A stretch of 64,000 bases of DNA from Glycine soja (lineage: Eukaryota; Streptophyta; Magnoliopsida; Fabales; Fabaceae): the NCBI RefSeq assembly GCF_004193775.1, contig NC_041021.1, forward strand, positions 19,808,632 through 19,872,631. The letters run 5' to 3'. Each line of letters begins with the position of its first letter. The stretch's first letter is position 1. This document shows positions 1-10,533 of the stretch, piece by piece. Both the position numbers and the translations under genes were made by a program. The notes under the pieces are model-generated. The model did no database searches. It was given only the letters and a program-made list of their open reading frames with translations, and was not told the origin of the DNA.

Positions 1-1
1 G

Positions 2-883
2 CGACCAAATTTTAAATCAAAGAGAAGGACAGAAAATTCATCCTCTACTCTAAAATGCTTTGAATGCAATCAACCTGGACATCTGAGGGTTGATTGTCCC
101 ATCTTCAAGAAAAAGATGGAAAAATCTGAAAAGAAAAATCATAGTGAAAAGAAACTGAAGAAAGCATACATTACATGGGATGAAAATGATATGGAATCCT
201 CTGAAGATTCTGAAAATGAAGAGATAAATCTCTGCCTTATGGCTAAAAGTTACGAAAGTGATGAAGAGGTAACATCTTCGAATAACTTATCTATTTCTTT
301 TGATGAATTGCAAGATGCATTTGCTGATCTGCATAAAGAGTCAATTAAACTTGCAAAATTAGTTTCATCTTCAAAGAAAACAATTTCAAATTTAGAAAAT
401 GAGATTTCGAAATTAAACAAAGAATTATATCTTGTTAGAAATGAAGTCTCAATTTCTAAAACAAATGAAAAAGTTAATATCTCCACTATTTCTGACAAGA
501 AAATATCAGATTCTTGTAGTTCTTGTGATAAATATGTAAAAGAAATTAAAGAGTTGAAGAATTCACTTTCAAAATTTTCATATAGTAAAAATAATTTAGA
601 TGTTATATTAAGTAAACAAAGATATGTGTCTAATAAAAATGGACTAGGGTATAAATCTGATAAACAACAAAAGTTTCATAAAAACTTTTCCACTTCCACA
701 CAAAAATGTAATTCTAATTCTATCACTTGTTTTTACTGTGGAAGAAGAGGACATGGCATATCAACCTGCTACTTCAAGAAAAATTACAGTAACATTAAAA
801 TGATATGGGTCCCAAAAGGATCCTCAGTTTATACTAACATGCAAGGACCCAATAAAATTTGGGTACCTAAGTCAAAAACTTAA
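2..883 (+). CDS. gag: SIRE-A Gag, C-terminal part (5' end outside window)
   Basis: The frame is open from base 2 to the TAA at 881-883. Gag forms the cytoplasmic virus-like particle and binds the element RNA. Two CCHC zinc knuckles are visible: [14 protein letters not shown] at 56-97 and [14 protein letters not shown] at 728-769. Between them is a Lys/Glu/Ser-rich stretch with heptad-like leucines and isoleucines (about 300-620), probably coiled coil. The pol ATG follows two bases after the stop in another frame, so Pol must be made by frameshifting or reinitiation. The same region of SIRE-B is broken by a 2-bp deletion that is absent here. Residues upstream of the first knuckle are lost at the window edge. 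Confidence 0.9.
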   Translation, partial: RPNFKSKRRTENSSSTLKCFECNQPGHLRVDCPIFKKKMEKSEKKNHSEKKLKKAYITWDENDMESSEDSENEEINLCLMAKSYESDEEVTSSNNLSISFDELQDAFADLHKESIKLAKLVSSSKKTISNLENEISKLNKELYLVRNEVSISKTNEKVNISTISDKKISDSCSSCDKYVKEIKELKNSLSKFSYSKNNLDVILSKQRYVSNKNGLGYKSDKQQKFHKNFSTSTQKCNSNSITCFYCGRRGHGISTCYFKKNYSNIKMIWVPKGSSVYTNMQGPNKIWVPKSKT

Positions 884-885
884 TT

Positions 886-3800
886 ATGCAGGTATCTTTG
901 AGAAAGAAGTGGTACATAGATAGCGGATGCTCAAAACATATGACTGGAGATGCATCAAATTTTACACATATCTCTCCAAAGAAAAGCGGGCATGTAACAT
1001 ATGGTGACAACAACAAAGGTAGAATCCTTGGAGTGGGTAAAATCGGTACAAATTCTTCAAACTCCATTGAAAATGTTCTACTTGTTGAAGGACTTAAGAA
1101 TAGCCTGCTTAGCGTTAGTCAACTATGCGACAAAGGCTATCTAGTATCATTTGATTCTCAGAAATGTCTTATAGAACATAAGCATGACATTAATATAAAG
1201 CATATAGGACATAGAGTCAATAATGTTTACATGATAGACTTAAGCATAAAACATGAAAACAATCATTGCTTTCTTAGTAAAGATGAAGATCCATGGTTAT
1301 GGCATAAAAGAATTGCTCACATAAACATGGATCACTTAAATAAATTAATTTCAAAAGATTTAGTAGTTGGTTTGCCTAAATTGAAATTTGAAAAAGATAA
1401 ACTATGTGATGCATGTCAAAAGGGCAAACAAACAAGAGTCTCATTCAAACCTAAAAATGTTGTTTCAACCACTCAACCCTTACAATTATTGCATATGGAT
1501 TTATTTGGTCCATCTAGAATAATGAGTTTTGGAGGAAATTACTATGCTTTAGTTATAGTTGATGATTTCTCTAGATATACTTGGACATTATTTATTACAC
1601 ATAAAAGTGATTCATTCCATGCATTTAGAAAACTAGCTAAAGTCATACAAAAAAAGAAAAATCTTAAGATTGCATCCATTAGAAGTGATCATGGGGGTGA
1701 ATTTGAAAATAAAGATTTTGAATTATTTTGTGATGAACATGGTATTGAACACAATTTTTCTGCACCTAGAACCCCTCAACAAAATGGAGTTGTTGAAAGG
1801 AAAAATAGGTCATTGGAAGAAATTGCAAGAACTTTATTAAATGATACTTCTCTTCCAAAGTATTTTTGGGCTGAAGCTGTCAATATTGCATGTTACATCA
1901 TGAATAGGGCCTTGATAAGACCCATTTTAAAGAAAACCCCATATGAGTTGTATAATGGTAGAAAACCTAATATTTCTCATCTACATGTTTTTGGTTGCAA
2001 GTGCTTTGTGCTTAATAATGGTAAAGATAATCTAGGAAAATTTGATGCAAAATCTGATGAAGGTATTTTTCTTGGATATTCATTACAAAGGAAAGCATAT
2101 AGGATATATAATAAAAGAACTATGAATATCGAGGAATCCATTCATGTTACCTTTGATGAATCTAATGCTATATTGTCAAGAAAGAATATGCTAGATGACA
2201 CTGCAGATTCTTTAGAACATATGAACATTCATGAACAAGATTCCAAAGGAAATGACAAAGGAAACAATGAAGATCCTCCAGAAGAACCCAAATCCAATGA
2301 TGAACTCCCAAGAGAATGGAAAGCTTCAAGAGATCATCCCCTCGACAACATTATTGGTGATATCTCAAAAGGGGTAACAACTAGACATTCTCTTAAAGAT
2401 TTATGCAATAATATGGCTTTTGTATCTATGATTGAACCTAAAAATATAAAAGAAGCCATAGTAGATGATAACTGGATCATTGCCATGCAAGAAGAACTAA
2501 ACCAATTTGAAAGAAATAATGTGTGGAAATTAGTAGAAAAACCTGAAAATTATCCTATCATAGGAACAAAATGGGTTTTTAGAAATAAATTAGATGAACA
2601 TGGTATAATTATTAGAAATAAAGCCAGGTTAGTAGCAAAAGGATATAATCAAGAAGAAGGAATAGACTATGAAGAAACATATGCTCCTGTTGCAAGATTA
2701 GAAGCCATTAGAATGCTATTGGCGTATGCATCCATAATGGATTTTAAACTTTATCAAATGGATGTTAAGAGTGCCTTTCTAAATGGCTTAATTCAAGAAG
2801 AGGTATATGTTGAACAACCCCCTGGTTTTGAAATTCCTGATAAACCAAACCATGTTTATAAATTACAAAAGGCTCTTTATGGTTTGAAACAAGCCCCTAG
2901 GGCATGGTATGAACGCTTAAGCAATTTTCTTCTAGAAAAAGATTTCTCCAGAGGTAAAGTGGATACCACATTGTTCATAAAGAGAAAGCATAATGATATT
3001 TTATTGGTTCAAATATATGTTGATGATATAATTTTTGGATCCACTAACGACTCATTGTGCAAGGAGTTTTCCCTTGATATGCAAAGTGAATTTGAAATGT
3101 CAATGATGGGAGAACTAAAGTACTTTCTGGGATTACAAATCATGCAAACTCAAGAAGGTATATTCATCAATCAATCCAAGTACTGCAAGGAATTGATCAA
3201 AAGATTTGGGATGGATAGTGCAAAACACATGTCTACACCGATGAGCACTAATTGTTACTTAGATAAAGATGAATCTGGTCAGTCTATAGACATAAAACAA
3301 TATCGAGGTATGATCGGATCTCTTCTTTATTTATCTGCTAGTAGACCTGATATTATGTTTAGTGTATGTATGTGCGCTAGGTTTCAATCCAACCCCAAAC
3401 GTCACATTTAAGTGTAGTAAAGAGAATCATGAGATATCTATTAGGAACAATCAATTTAGGATTATGGTATCCTAAGAATTCAACATGTAACTTAATAGGA
3501 TATTCTGATTCTGATTTTGCCGGATCTAAAACTGATAGAAAAAGTACAAGTGGAAATTGTCAATTCATTGGATCGGCTCTTGTCTCATGGCATAGTAAGA
3601 AACAAAACAGTGTGGCTTTATCTACCGCTGAAGTGGAGTATATCTTTGCCAGTAGTTGTTGTGCACAGATTTTATGGATGAAGCAACAATTATCTGACTA
3701 TGGCATCATTCTTGATCGTATACCTATTAAGTGTGATAATACTAGTGCCATAAATCTATCCAAAAACCCAGTTCAACACTCTAGAACTAAACATATAGAG

Positions 3801-3971
3801 ATTAGACACCACTTTCTTAAAGATCATGTCCTAAAGGGAGATTGTGTATTAGAGTTTGTTGATACTAAGAATCAACTTGCTGATATTTTCACAAAACCCC
3901 TCCCCAAGGAAGTGTTCTTCTCTATTAGAAGAGAGTTAGGTCTCTTAGACGTAAGAGATTTAGAAAAATAG
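886..3971 (+). pseudogene. pol: SIRE-A Pol polyprotein (PR-IN-RT-RH), frameshifted before RNase H
   Basis: This copia Pol reads from ATG 886. Protease active site YIDSG is near residue 12. The integrase HHCC zinc finger lies around residues 140-185, and its D, D and E lie in LHMDLFGP (about 204), RSDHGGEF (about 266) and VVERKNR (about 302). RT has YVDD near residue 710 (base 3017). The frame ends at 3411 because of a 1-nt deletion at about 3399; SIRE-B has CAATCA where this copy has CGTCA. RNase H resumes from 3429 to 3971. There STAEVEY replaces the STAEAEY seen in SIRE-B, beside a catalytic acid. The protein would lack a linked RNase H, so I call it a pseudogene. Confidence 0.92.
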
Positions 3972-4217
3972 GAATTGAATGGATGATTAATTGATTGATT
4001 GGTTGATTTACTCTTATTTAGTGTGTATAGATTATTTTGTTTGTTTGATCTTGTTTGAATTCTTGTTTTTATGAATGATTGATTGTGTTTTGATTGAGTA
4101 TAACGCTTGTGTTGTTTAATTTAATTTACTTTTTGTTAGTATAATTAATTATTAAGATAGTATAAGTCTTTAGACTTAGAAATAAGTTTTTCTTTTAGAA
4201 AAAGGCTATTCTTTGTT

Positions 4218-4306
4218 CTGGTAATCGATTACATGAATACTGTAATCGATTACACTAGAACAGATAGCCTGTAATCGATTACAGTATTCATGTAATCGAT
4301 TACCAG
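4218..4306. repeat. 37-bp perfect inverted repeat with 15-nt loop
   Basis: Arm 4218-4254 is the exact reverse complement of arm 4270-4306, with loop 4255-4269. Each arm holds two GTAATCGATTAC palindromes joined by the same 9-nt linker in opposite orientation. It lies in the pol to env-like gap. SIRE-B has the same palindromes at the equivalent place but not the long inverted repeat. Confidence 0.93.
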
Positions 4307-4354
4307 TAGGCTGCCTCCTCCTGTAATCGATTACCATTACTTGTAATCGATTAC
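4221..4354 (+). promoter_or_regulatory. Three pairs of GTAATCGATTAC palindromes upstream of env-like ORF
   Basis: Six exact copies start at 4221, 4242, 4271, 4292, 4323 and 4343. They form pairs with 21, 21 and 20 bp between starts. The same three-pair set occurs in the LTRs of this family, upstream of the LTR TATA-like box. Its presence here, 14 bp before a TATAAATA, looks like a copied enhancer for the env-like gene. The copies and spacing are seen directly; the regulatory role is inferred. Confidence 0.7.
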
Positions 4355-4368
4355 CACGCGTCCTGCTC

Positions 4369-4376
4369 TATAAATA
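4369..4376 (+). promoter_or_regulatory. TATAAATA box, putative internal promoter of env-like ORF
   Basis: TATAAATA lies 14 bp after the last palindrome and 181 bp before the ATG at 4558. The following leader is C/T-rich, as plant 5' leaders often are. SIRE-B has the same box at exactly the same 14-bp distance. No transcript evidence is available here. Confidence 0.6.
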
Positions 4377-4557
4377 TCACATTTTCCAGAAATCCCTGCG
4401 CAACCCCTTTTCTCTCACAACGTTCCTCCATTCCCAAACCTCCAAATCTTCGTATCTCACTCATTTCTCCATCAAATCAACTCCCATAAATTGCGATCTT
4501 CTTCTTTTTCATTTCTCTTTTGATTTCACCGATTAAAATCTGCAAAAACTCTTTCAA

Positions 4558-5691
4558 ATGGCAGAATCGTCAAAGAAACGAAAGGGTTCTTCCGCCTCCG
4601 CTTCGGCTTCAAGAGCTCATCGTTCCGGAGCCACTAGCGCATCCACAACACCAATTCCACCATCATTGTCCTCTTCCCCAGTGTTTTCTTCCGACGAACA
4701 GCAGAAACGGTACTCCAATCTTTTCTCATCTCGTTCCATTATCGACCCTAAGTTTATTGATATGGAATTCTTTTTTGCTGAAACCTTTTATTGCATTCAA
4801 GCCTTTCAGAACTTAGGTCTTCTACCTTTTATGTCATTACAATTGCCTATTTATCCTGAATTGGTTAAAGCTTTTTATTGTAATCTTGAAATTCAGGACA
4901 ACACTCTGATTTCTAAAATTTTTGGGATAAAAATGGTCATTGACCAGTCCCTCTTCCATGACTTAACCAAATTACCCAGTGACGGTGTACCATTTGAAGG
5001 TACACTGAATGACGACTGGAAATTTGATTTCTCTGCCCATGATGCCCGCCAGTTGGTTTGCACCAACAATGCGGATATGACCGGACGTCTTCTTGCCGGG
5101 TCATTGGCTTTTGAAAGCCGCATCCTTCACTATTTAATTGTGCGTATTTTGCTTCCACGGTCTTCCAACCTTGCCCAGGTTTCTGAGGAAGATCTAATTA
5201 TCATGTGGGCCTTTCATACAGGGCGTCAACTTGACTGGGCACACTTAGTCAGATATCGCATGCATAAGGCATTGCGATTAAATGCTCCACTACCATATCC
5301 ACAGCTTGTCACTCTCTTTTTCCGCCATTTTCAAATTCCTCTTGATTCTGAACCTTACGTTCCAATCAAGAGATCCTTTTTAATTGGTGCTGCTGTGATT
5401 GCTTCTTTTGGTTACCGCAAAGAGCATGATGGCTCTTGGGTCAAAAAGGGTGCTCCACCCGCTGATGATGAAGGCAACCAACCAGTTGAAGATAATTCCT
5501 CTCTTCTTCGAAAGCTTTTGGAAAAGTTCGATGGTCTTCAAACTTTTGTTGGTGACTAGTTTGATAATATGGAATTGCAAGTCGACATGCGGTTTGATGC
5601 CATGGAATCAAGGATCACCAAAGTTGAAGAAGATGTCTCCTTCATCCGTACTTGCTTTGATCCACCACCACCGCCTTCATCATCCTCTTAG
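4558..5691 (+). pseudogene. SIRE-A env-like ORF, stopped before its coiled-coil tail
   Basis: ATG 4558 sits in AAATGGC, a good plant start context. The protein opens with a Lys/Arg then Ser/Ala/Thr-rich N-terminus. A conserved domain follows (about residues 60-290, with ELVKAFYCNL, VIDQSLFHDL and LPYPQLVTLF) that resembles the 'putative plant transposon protein' domain often found in plant retrotransposons. I see no signal peptide or clear membrane span, so a true envelope role is doubtful. A TAG at 5557-5559 ends it at 333 residues. The same frame continues to 5689-5691 and would add the short coiled coil and Pro/Ser tail that SIRE-B keeps. CAG to TAG is the simplest explanation, but SIRE-B has an Arg codon there. 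Confidence 0.8.
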
Positions 5692-6131
5692 CTTATATGT
5701 TATTATTAAGACTAAGTATTATTAGTGGTTAAGTATTATTAGTACTCTGTTTTAACGCCGTGTATTTGGCTTTTTATTGCTCTAGTTATTGTAGTATTGC
5801 ACTATAATTATATTTCTAGACATTGCTTTTGTTGATTATGCAAATGTATGGTTTTATTTTGGTTTAATGGTTGGCTTTGTTTGGATATTTATTGTGTTAA
5901 TGTTTGGCTATTGATTGCCTTGCTCTAGTTCTTTTTTATGTTGCCAAAGGGGAAGAGAACTTGGGAGAGAACATGGGTTAGAAATCAATTAGAAATTTAG
6001 AAATTTATCGTTAAGAAAAGTTAGGCATACATGCCAAAAGATAGGGGGAGTAAGGGTTGTGTGAACGTGCTATCATCTTGTATATAGCTTGTCTTGATTT
6101 CAGGTATTGTCATCATCAAAAAGGGGGAGAT
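5692..6131 (+). other. SIRE-A 3' non-coding region with several polypurine tracts
   Basis: There is no ORF of note. Purine-rich boxes lie at about 5946-5973, 6039-6055 and immediately before the LTR at 6118-6131 (AAAAAGGGGGAGAT). Several polypurine boxes near the 3' LTR are a described Sirevirus feature. The last primes plus-strand DNA synthesis at the LTR. Confidence 0.8.
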
Positions 6132-7234
6132 TGTAGACAAAGGATCAAGCTGAAAGTTTTGATGATGCCAAAGGATTACATGAATCATATGCTTCTAAAA
6201 GATTTACTCAAGACAAAGCAATTAGAGTTAATCAAGATGGATGATCAAGACAGTCTATAGAGTCTTAGAAAGGATACCAAAATGGAAGGGAATTCCAATT
6301 GGATTAGCAAAAGGTTTGGCCAAGAATTTTAAGCTAAAAAGTGTTTTTCAACAAATTTACTCTCTGGTAATCGATTACCAGAGGATGTAATCGATTACCA
6401 GTGGCCAAAACTGATTTACAACAACTATTAAAATTTGAATTCAAAATTTGCACTGTGTAATCGATTACACATATATGGTAATCGATTACCAGCAGTTTCT
6501 GAACGTTTTAATTCAAATTTTAAAGAGTGTAATCGATTACATCCTTATTGTAATCGATTACCAGAGGAGTTTTTCAGAAAACATTCTCCTCGGTCACATC
6601 CTTTCATGTGGTTATTGAATGGCTTTCATAGGCCTGTATATGTGTGACTTGAGACACGATTTTGACATAGTTTTTTAGAACAAAAAGTGTTTATCCTCTC
6701 AGAGAGCAAATTCATTTTATCCTCTTAAGAATTCCTTGGCCAATTCAATTGCAATTCATTAAGGAATTATTTGAGCGCTCAATCTGTAAAAATCTATCTC
6801 TTTCTAGAGAGATTCATTCTTCTTCTTCTACTCATTCTCTAAGGAATTAAGAGACTGTGGGTCTCTTGTTGTAAAGGAATTCTAAACACAAAGGAAGGAT
6901 TGTCCTTGTGTGTTTAGAACTTGTAAAAAGAATTTACAAGATAGTGGAACTCTCAAGCGGGTTGCTTGGGGACTGGACGTAGGCACAAGGGTGTGGCCGA
7001 ACCAGTATAAAACTGAGTTTGCATTTTTTCTTCCCTTAATCTCCTTTATTTATTATTGCTTTATATTCATATTCAAATTATGTTATTTGAATTAATATTT
7101 AAGAAGATTGTCATTAAGGGAATTCATAACTTGAATAAAAAGTGAAATAGATTTTTAATTAGGGCAAGTAGTTTGGAATATCTTAATTCAACCCCCCCCC
7201 CTTTCTTAAGATATCCGAGGCCGCTTGTCCAACA
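6132..7234 (+). repeat. SIRE-A 3' LTR (1,103 bp)
   Basis: It begins TGTAGAC directly after the polypurine tract and ends GTCCAACA, so it has TG...CA termini. GTAATCGATTAC palindromes start at 6367, 6387, 6457, 6478, 6529 and 6550, again three pairs 20-21 bp apart. A TATA-like GTATATGTG lies near 6635. The last part ('ggacgtaggcacaagg...aaccagtataaaactgag', near 6970-7015) matches the other Sirevirus LTRs here. A C-rich run precedes the end (7191-7201). Confidence 0.92.
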
Positions 7235-9054
7235 GGATCTACATCAAAGTATGGATCCCTTCTTAGTTAACATCAGAATGGGTATTCTAATGTTACTACT
7301 TAATGGTTAAATGGAATGGATCCTCAGAATGACTACCTCATAATGGTTTTGCAAGTTGTCACTTCATGACAACTATCAAGTCTGCCTACTTGCTCTAGAA
7401 GCTTGTCAATTGAAGAGAGCCTACCTCAATGGTCTTCTTGTGTGCTTTATGGGGAGTTTTTGAAGAGCATCTTGAAGCAATTGAAGCATTCCAAACAAGA
7501 AAAACTTGAGCAAAAATATTCGAGAGAGAAATTTGCATTTTTTGCTTCAACTCTCTCTTTGAGAGTGACTCACTTCTGTATTTAGCTTGAAAACTATAAT
7601 AGTTAAAGTGAGAAAACACATTCCAGTCAAAATTACAGATACTCTTTAATATTGTAAGTCCCACAATGGTTGGCAAAGTTGAAATCTAGTGGTGAAACTC
7701 GTCTACTTGAGACTATGTTGGAAGTCCAGTGGGAGTACTAACAATATGTTGAAATCTAATAGTTGTTGGTCCAATAATAGCTGGTTGTGTTAGTGAAATC
7801 TCATATTAAAGGGTGAGGAATGGACGTAACCCAAGGTTTGGGTGAACTAGTATAAAAATCACTGTGCATTTTTCTTCTTCACTCTCTCTTTACTTTGACT
7901 TTGAATAAGATTTGTTAATTGTCTTGATTAAACACTAAAAGACAATATTTTCTCATTAACACCTCAAACAAACTTGCTTTCATAAAAGGTTTTTATATAA
8001 ACAACTTTCTTTGAAACAAAAGCTTTGAACTGCAAAAGAGCCCTTTTTCAATAATTGGTTGCATTTTCATTCTAAGTAGCTTGTATTTTCATTCTAAGCT
8101 CAGAATAGTTCTCCATTCTAAACAAGTTCATTCTAAACTTACATCAGAAACCTTCTGGTTTTTAAATAATACTTAAAAGGTTTTTAAAACTTCAACTCCC
8201 CCCAATCTTGGGTATTTTTGTTACTTTAGTTTTTTGTTTGGCGTCCTATAAGATATTACCTATAAAGTTAGTTAAGGCGAAAACCCAAGTAGAAAACCTT
8301 TTGGGAAAATAGTTTTTGAAAGCTAGTGTATCACCTTGGGAAACACACGTGTTATTAGGGAAGAAGAAATGATTCATGATAGAGGTGTGAGATGCGCACT
8401 CAGGACTCCATCTAGATGAAATTTCTTCTTTGAATTTTGTCCCTTGGAAGTGTCCAAGTCACAGTACTAGTTAGCATCCTTTAGGTTAAAAGTCAGAAGA
8501 GATCCATCAAGAGCGTGTGAAATTATTTTGTATGGACATGAGTATTGTATGGTTAGAAAGTAAACCATATAGTATAATTTAGAAAATCCCACCGACAACA
8601 GTAGTTTTCATGCTAGTATAACTATGACTTCATTTGAAGCCTTGTATATGAAATCTTGAAAACTATCCCAAAAATTCTTTGGTCTTTATCAAACTCTAAA
8701 AAAGATTGGCTCTATAGTCTATCACATATCTTTACCTTCAAATTTTTCATATTTGGACCCTTTTTCATGTATTCCAACTCAAACAACACAATCATAACAC
8801 TTCTCATGTGATTAAACTAGATCGAAATACAAGTAAGAGAGAATCTTACTTATGATGTAACTCCCTAGTGGATGGGTAATTAGAGGGTGAAACAACTGAG
8901 GAGTAAGAGTATCATGTTAGTGAAAGTCTGATGGAGTGATGTCAACAAAGTTGATGTGGTATAGAAGTTGGAGGATAAAATGAAGGATTCTCATTCGCAT
9001 CTTTTCCAAGGTTAGTTATATTTTGGGGACAAATTTTCTAAAAGGGCAAGAGAG
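7235..9054. other. Non-coding debris, with a probable copia LTR remnant
   Basis: No credible coding region. About 7640-7900 contains a 'gaatggacgtaaccc...gtgaactagtataaaaatc' stretch like the R/U5 part of the Sirevirus LTRs, so it is probably a diverged copia LTR piece. I recognise nothing in 7900-9054. Confidence 0.4.
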
Positions 9055-9073
9055 TTGTAACACCCTAAAAATT

Positions 9074-9076
<3 letters not shown>

Positions 9077-9113
<37 letters not shown>
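9077..9113. repeat. (AT)n microsatellite next to TGTAACACCC
   Basis: About 18 AT dinucleotides. TGTAACACCC, a common gypsy-type LTR start, lies about 20 bp upstream at 9056. The array at 19287 shows the same pairing on the other strand. Confidence 0.9.
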
Positions 9114-9116
<3 letters not shown>

Positions 9117-9811
9117 CTTTTTTAGTAATTATCTAAAGTTACTCTATATGCTTTTTTGTCTGTTTTTAATTTTACACAGTCAAATTGTTTGTGGTGTATT
9201 ATTTAGATATTGATTTTGGTGTGAAAAATAATTTAACTTGCTTGCATGTAAATTAATTAACTTTAGTTCTAAATTTATCTGATAATATAGTCCTCGGGAA
9301 ATTTTACTTGTAAATAATGTTTTACAGATAGATTAATTCAAACTACAATGATTAATCCTAATTCCATAATGATTAAACCTTGTGTTCCAAGACAAATCCC
9401 TAATAGATTATTTAGACCTAGAAACTCATAGTTAGATCAACTAATCTCTACACATGCAAGTATTTGATCCATTCCTAGCATCAAAGTGTTGCACAATTTT
9501 AAATCAGATCTAGGATTTGAAATTTTTTCACACAATCCAAATCCCTAAAAGCTAGGTTGATCACTTATGCATGCATCTAAGCATAAAACTAAAGTAGGAT
9601 CACATTAACTAGGAGAATTGATCATAAAAACATAGATGGCATACTTCAATTCTACTTCAATCACTCAAAAAATGTGAAATTTATCTCTTGGATAATTTTG
9701 CAAAAGAATACTTAAAAAAGATATATAAGAAAACCATTTAATTTAAGAAATATTTTTTAAAATAATAATGAATTCAAACCTAATGCAAAGTCATCACAAT
9801 TTGTTGTAGAT
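9114..9811. other. AT-rich non-coding stretch
   Basis: No ORF and no recognised repeat. It may be the body of the LTR that seems to start at 9056, but I cannot place the other end. Confidence 0.3.
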
Positions 9812-9816
9812 ATATC

Positions 9817-10444
9817 TGATGTAGCTCCATTGGAGCTTGTAGGCCTTGGATCTTCTTCATCAATGGAGTCTTTTGCTTCTTGAAGTCTTATTGCAGCAGA
9901 ATGGAGAAGGAGAAAGATGAATGGAGACGCCACTTCAAGGACTCCATTGATGAATCGAGCAAAGGGTTAAGATAATGGAGGATATACATAGAGGAAGCAA
10001 AAGAACATCACCTAGATGAAGAAACAACAATGGAAGAGAAGGTAAAGCAAAAAATTAGTGGAGGTTTAAGGAGCACCTACTTGAAGCTCTTGTGCTCTGA
10101 TTACCACTTGATGTAGCTCCATTGGAGCTTGTAGGCCTTGGATCTTCTTCATCAATGGAGTCCTTTGCTCCTTGAAGTGGTGTCTCCATTCATCTTTCTC
10201 CTTCTCCATTCTGCTGCAATCAAACTTCAAGAAGCAAAGGACTCCATTGATGAAGAAGATCTAAGGCCTACAAGCTCCAATGGAGCTACATCATAATATG
10301 TACAAAGATAAGTGGGCTCATACTTATCCCATGGGCCTGAAATCTACCCTAAGGTTCATGAGAACCCTAAGGCCTTCTCTTGCATCTTTGGCCCAATCTT
10401 CTTGGAGTCTTCTATCCAATGCCCTTGGGGGTAGGATTGCATCA
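9817..10444 (-). mobile_element. 628-bp mini-element of the TGATG LTR family, TSD ATATC
   Basis: Both ends match TGATG-family LTR termini. The unit is flanked by the 5-bp direct repeat ATATC at 9812-9816 and 10445-10449. Read on the minus strand it has an LTR part (10109-10444), a primer-site-like TGGTAATCAGAGC (10094-10106), about 150 bp of leader like CHR 45600-45650, then a short second LTR end (9817 to about 9935). It has no coding capacity. The matched TSD shows that it occupies one insertion locus. Whether it moved at this size, like a TRIM, or shrank afterwards is open. Confidence 0.78.
10109..10293. repeat. 69-bp fold-back inside the mini-element LTR
   Basis: Arms 10109-10177 and 10225-10293 are inverted copies of the LTR terminus matching at 67 of 69 positions by eye, with a 47-bp loop. 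After the second arm the LTR resumes in its original direction at 'taatatgtacaaag'. Confidence 0.85.
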
Positions 10445-10533
10445 ATATCCCCTTGACCAATAACAATAATGTAAAAATAATAAAGTTAATATTATTGTAA
10501 TATTATCTTACCTAAATAATAATATCATTATAT

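Larger units (their letters stand above)
1..7234 (+). mobile_element. SIRE-A: Sirevirus-type Ty1/copia element, 5' end outside window
   Basis: The order is gag, pol (protease, integrase, reverse transcriptase, RNase H), an env-like ORF, multiple polypurine tracts and an LTR. Integrase before RT is the Ty1/copia order, and an ORF after pol is the Sirevirus/SIRE1 feature. The window opens inside gag, so the 5' LTR and primer site are not visible. Coding parts are about as decayed as expected for an old copy: one frameshift in pol and one stop in the env-like ORF. The five bases after the LTR are GGATC, but the matching duplication would lie outside the window. Confidence 0.93.

Noticed and set aside
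6435..6647. 70-aa ORF with repeated CNRLH/YGNRLP
   Set aside because: It is a translation of the LTR palindromes, not a gene.
7395..7676. ORFs on both strands in the debris after SIRE-A
   Set aside because: Low-complexity, overlapping on both strands, and next to an LTR-like remnant.
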